The position numbers and the translations under genes are program-made. From positions 1 through 7,338 of the forward strand of contig CAZUAH010000665.1 in assembly GCA_964617665.1 (NCBI GenBank): a stretch of DNA of 7,338 bases, written 5' to 3'. The notes below the pieces were generated by a model. That model saw only the letters and a list, made by a program, of their open reading frames with translations, had not been told where the DNA came from and ran no database searches. Position 1 is the stretch's first letter, and each line of letters opens with the position of its first letter. The DNA is from JADHUC01 sp964617665. GTDB taxonomy: Bacteria > Planctomycetota > Planctomycetia > Pirellulales > Pirellulaceae. Below are positions 5,389 through 7,338 of the stretch, one piece after another.

Positions 5389-6300
5389 CTACCGTTTCCC
5401 GCGTCCGGTCCTCTCGTGGGAGAAGTGGCGACGTCCCGTGAGACTCTGCATATAGTCACGAAACGGGGCAAACTCTCGGACGCGTACGCCGTCCACCGAG
5501 TCCTCGAAGACGCCGTGTCCCGGAACAACCAGACGCAAGTGGACAAAACCGTGACTCCACACGTCGTTATCGAACTCGGGATGTACGGCTTGGAAAGGTA
5601 GCTTGAGCACGATTCCGGATGCGCGCAAATCCTTGTCGCGAATTGATCGTGACCAACGTCCAACCCGGTCGACTGACGTCCCGCGCCCGTGAGGCACGTG
5701 ACCGAATTCGCGCCGGCGCGGAACGCTCAGCTCCACGGACAGAGTGCCATCGACAGGCGTCACTGCACCGTACGCGTCCAGGGGAAAGACGCGAACAAAC
5801 AGGCCGTCTGGTTCGACATCGCCGTCCCAGTTGTCAATCTGTACGTCGAAGTCCACAGAGCGAACGGGGCCAGCCACTGGGCGGCTGTCTCTCGACAGAA
5901 TGTCTTTCGTCTCCGTCGAAGTGTCGCGATTGCCGATCATGACGATCTTGTTCCCTTCGATATGGCTCGACCGCGTGGCTTCGATTGGTGAAGGCGACTT
6001 CAGCTCGGCCGCCAACTGCTTCAACTCTGTCACGCTCAGCCGATTACCCTCACGTTCGGCTTGCGTAATCCGCTCCCATTTGATGGGGCGGATCACTTCG
6101 ATCCCGGTTGCTGAAAGGCGCACCCAGAGCGAATCATCATCAGTGCGCTGGTCTACTTGGCCCGAGAAATCACGACCGCTTTCAACCCAGACGCGGATCT
6201 CGTCGGCGGCGTAAATTTTCAGACCCGCCGTCGAAAGGATCAGCAAAACGGCCGCTCCAATTCTGATTCTGGGACACAACGTAGAGAAGGCTCGATACAT
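5389..6300 (-). CDS. Exported protein of unknown function, planctomycete-type
   Basis: A 303-residue protein I do not recognise as a named family. A signal peptide is clear: MYRAFSTLCPRIR, hydrophobic GAAVLLILSTAG, likely cleavage after IYA at residue 31. Residues 34-80 (IRVWVESGRDFSGQVDQRTDDDSLWVRL, then IRPIKWERI) look like a small beta-barrel of SH3/Lsm or SHD1 type, a segment I associate with planctomycete exported proteins. A charged helical linker follows (84-145), then a beta-rich domain at about 147-285 (DVQIDNWDGDVEPDGLFVRVFPLDAYG, LKLPFQAVHPEFDNDVWSHG). The tail is very basic. The ATG at 6300 is chosen over 6336 because the signal peptide starts there and GGGAG lies 7 bases upstream (6312-6308). 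It is convergent with the peptidase gene and divergent from the FIST gene. No catalytic motif is evident; a structural or cell-envelope role is only a guess. Confidence 0.8.
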   Translation of the reverse strand: MYRAFSTLCPRIRIGAAVLLILSTAGLKIYAADEIRVWVESGRDFSGQVDQRTDDDSLWVRLSATGIEVIRPIKWERITQAEREGNRLSVTELKQLAAELKSPSPIEATRSSHIEGNKIVMIGNRDTSTETKDILSRDSRPVAGPVRSVDFDVQIDNWDGDVEPDGLFVRVFPLDAYGAVTPVDGTLSVELSVPRRREFGHVPHGRGTSVDRVGRWSRSIRDKDLRASGIVLKLPFQAVHPEFDNDVWSHGFVHLRLVVPGHGVFEDSVDGVRVREFAPFRDYMQSLTGRRHFSHERTGRGKR

Positions 6301-6586
6301 GAATACTCTCCCGGATGCGGATCGCCGGTTGGCCAAGATGCGATGGTGAGAGATGTTTTGGCAAACCGCGCGCCGGGAACATTCACAACCAAGCGACTAT
6401 GCGTAACGTTCTTTCTGGCAGGCAGTTACCTCAACGCCGCGTGGCAGCCGCACTACGCTGATCGCGCGCGGACGTTGCGGAAAATGGTCATGATGCAAAA
6501 CGGCAACACGCATATTCGACGGGGCATGGATGGGTATGTGACCAGCGTGTATCATGAATTCTCCTATGTGCCACTAACGCCGAAGA

Positions 6587-6613
6587 TCGTTGACTTTTTC
6601 ACAAAGTCAGCGA
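6587..6613. promoter_or_regulatory. 27-base dyad, candidate operator or leader hairpin
   Basis: Arms TCGTTGACTTT and AAAGTCAGCGA around the loop TTCAC give 10 Watson-Crick pairs and one G-T pair, the most regular dyad in the window. No T-run follows on either strand, which argues against a terminator. It lies 127 bases before the FIST start codon. A dimeric-repressor operator fits, but no cognate regulator is visible nearby. Confidence 0.45.
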
Positions 6614-6638
6614 CCAACGGGAGCGGGCTATTGCTAAC

Positions 6639-6700
6639 CGAGCGGCAGCTCGCATTTGGCTGGCGGCCCAGCCGCCCTGCGAAGGGGCATTCGTCGCCCC
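6639..6700. promoter_or_regulatory. Three tandem GC-rich hairpins upstream of the FIST gene
   Basis: Three perfect stems follow each other: CGAGC/GCTCG (6639-6652, loop GGCA), GGCTGG/CCAGCC (6658-6673, loop CGGC) and GGGGC/GCCCC (6684-6700, 7-base loop). They end 40 bases before the FIST start codon and would be in its 5' leader if transcription starts upstream. There are no T-runs, so they are not typical terminators. A structured leader is possible; the role is unknown. Confidence 0.35.
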
Positions 6701-6740
6701 ATTACCGAACGATCATTCGACTCTCTGTGACCTCGAAATA

Positions 6741-7338
6741 ATGAGCGATTCTTCGTCCAACGATTCTTGTCGGTTTGCCTCCGCACTGTCCACGGCTCCG
6801 AACGTCAATGCGGCTATTCGCGAAGTCTGTGATGATGCCCTGAGCCAGTTGGATGCTCAGCCGAACCTGGCCGTGGTGTTCGTGTCGGCCGATCGAGCCG
6901 AACTCTGCGATCACATTGCAGGTGAAGTCTGCGACCGCCTCGGTACGGATCGGTTAGTGGGCTGCACGGGCGAGTCGATTGTCGGCGTGGGCCGCGAAGT
7001 CGAAGGCGATACGGCCCTGTCGCTATGGATCGCCAAGCTGCTGGGTACTGAACCACTTCCGATACACCTGACCTTCGAGCGCACGTCGGAAGGTGGCAGC
7101 ATTCTCGGCTGGCCGGACGAGTTGCTGGATAGCTGGCCCGCGGATGCGTCGCTGCTGGTCCTTGGCGAACCGTTCTCATTCCCCGTCGAGTTGTTACTGG
7201 AGCAGATGAATGACAAGCAACCGGCAATTCCGGTGATCGGCGGAGTCGCCAGCGGCGCAGCCGCACCCGGTGAGAATCGCCTACTCAGCTCACGCATAAA
7301 TAAGGCGGCGGCGGGGGCAGGTACTAGAATAGGGGCGA
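6741..7338 (+). CDS. FIST-domain sensory protein, N-terminal part
   Basis: The frame is open for 199 codons to the window edge. After a short Ser-rich start, residues 11-31 (RFASALSTAPNVNAAIREVCD) and the segments LAVVFVSADRAELC, LVGCTGESIVGVGREVEGD (72-90), ASLLVLGEPFSFPVELLLEQMN and IPVIGGVASGAAAPGENRLL (163-182) match the FIST N domain in order. FIST proteins are thought to sense small ligands, possibly amino acids, and are often linked to signalling proteins. The FIST C domain is beyond the window. No clear Shine-Dalgarno precedes the ATG at 6741, but RFASALS close to the N-terminus is where such proteins begin. After residue 182 (base 7286) the match fades: residues 183-199 are low-complexity and unlike the family's usual continuation. 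The cause could be sequence error near an end, a frameshift, or true divergence. Confidence 0.82.
   Translation, partial: MSDSSSNDSCRFASALSTAPNVNAAIREVCDDALSQLDAQPNLAVVFVSADRAELCDHIAGEVCDRLGTDRLVGCTGESIVGVGREVEGDTALSLWIAKLLGTEPLPIHLTFERTSEGGSILGWPDELLDSWPADASLLVLGEPFSFPVELLLEQMNDKQPAIPVIGGVASGAAAPGENRLLSSRINKAAAGAGTRIGA

Larger units (their letters stand above)
6301..6740. other. Divergent intergenic region with several hairpins, no convincing gene
   Basis: These 440 bases separate the exported-protein gene (minus) and the FIST gene (plus). The first half holds no motif I can name beyond the ribosome site of the minus-strand gene. The second half holds a strong dyad at 6587-6613 and three successive GC-rich hairpins at 6639-6700. 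A plus-strand frame open from 6157 to 6741 crosses the region, but its product has no domain-like character and half of it lies antisense to the exported-protein gene. Confidence 0.6.

Noticed and set aside
6343..6741. Plus-strand frame of 132 codons whose TAA overlaps the FIST ATG by one base (TAATG), as in coupled genes
   Set aside because: The overlap is tempting, but the candidate start has no good ribosome site, the product resembles no protein type, and the frame crosses four inverted repeats. The same frame runs back to 6157 antisense to the exported-protein gene. Conservation in a relative would change my mind.
1..7338. Search for CRISPR arrays, transposons, tRNA, toxin-antitoxin or phage-defence genes
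   Set aside because: I see no spaced direct repeats, transposase signatures, cloverleaf-type sequence or defence domains in any frame.

Overview
The window looks like a piece of a planctomycete chromosome (phylum Planctomycetota; Pirellulales-like is my guess). The pointers are a DeoR regulator, a PduL phosphotransacylase, two BMC-H shell proteins and an acetate kinase in one block, which is the signature of the Planctomycetes/Verrucomicrobia (PVM) type of bacterial microcompartment locus. An exported hypothetical protein and a FIST-domain protein of planctomycete style lie further on. The DNA is moderately GC-rich. I see no tRNA, rRNA, insertion sequence, phage gene or CRISPR array.

Layout. 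Bases 2348 down to 1 are a minus-strand operon read in the order deoR-type regulator, pduL, BMC-H, BMC-H, ackA (only its first 17 codons are inside the window). The gaps are short (16, 70, 42 and 87 bases), with a small hairpin between pduL and the first shell gene. Bases 2349-2715 are a gene-free divergent control region with a candidate operator dyad close to the regulator gene and a group of dyads nearer the plus-strand gene. Bases 2716-5376 are a plus-strand gene pair: a secreted right-handed beta-helix protein (pectate-lyase-3-like) and a cytoplasmic M20 metallopeptidase/deacylase, 30 bases apart. Bases 5389-6300 encode, on the minus strand, an exported protein of unknown function that converges on the peptidase gene. 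Bases 6301-6740 are a second gene-free divergent region with several hairpins. Bases 6741-7338 hold the start of a FIST-domain protein that runs off the window.

How the genes work together. In characterised PVM compartments, L-fucose and L-rhamnose are broken down through an aldehyde inside a protein shell. The aldehyde becomes an acyl-CoA, PduL converts acyl-CoA to acyl-phosphate (recycling CoA inside the shell), and an acetate kinase turns acyl-phosphate into acid plus ATP. The window shows the shell, PduL, kinase and regulator parts. The aldolase, aldehyde dehydrogenase and BMC-P vertex genes are not in it and would be expected beyond base 1. The divergent beta-helix gene could supply sugars from a polysaccharide, but that is inference from position and fold only. 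I did not find a wholly new system. The least explained items are the exported hypothetical protein, the two hairpin-rich intergenic regions and the differences between the two shell paralogues.
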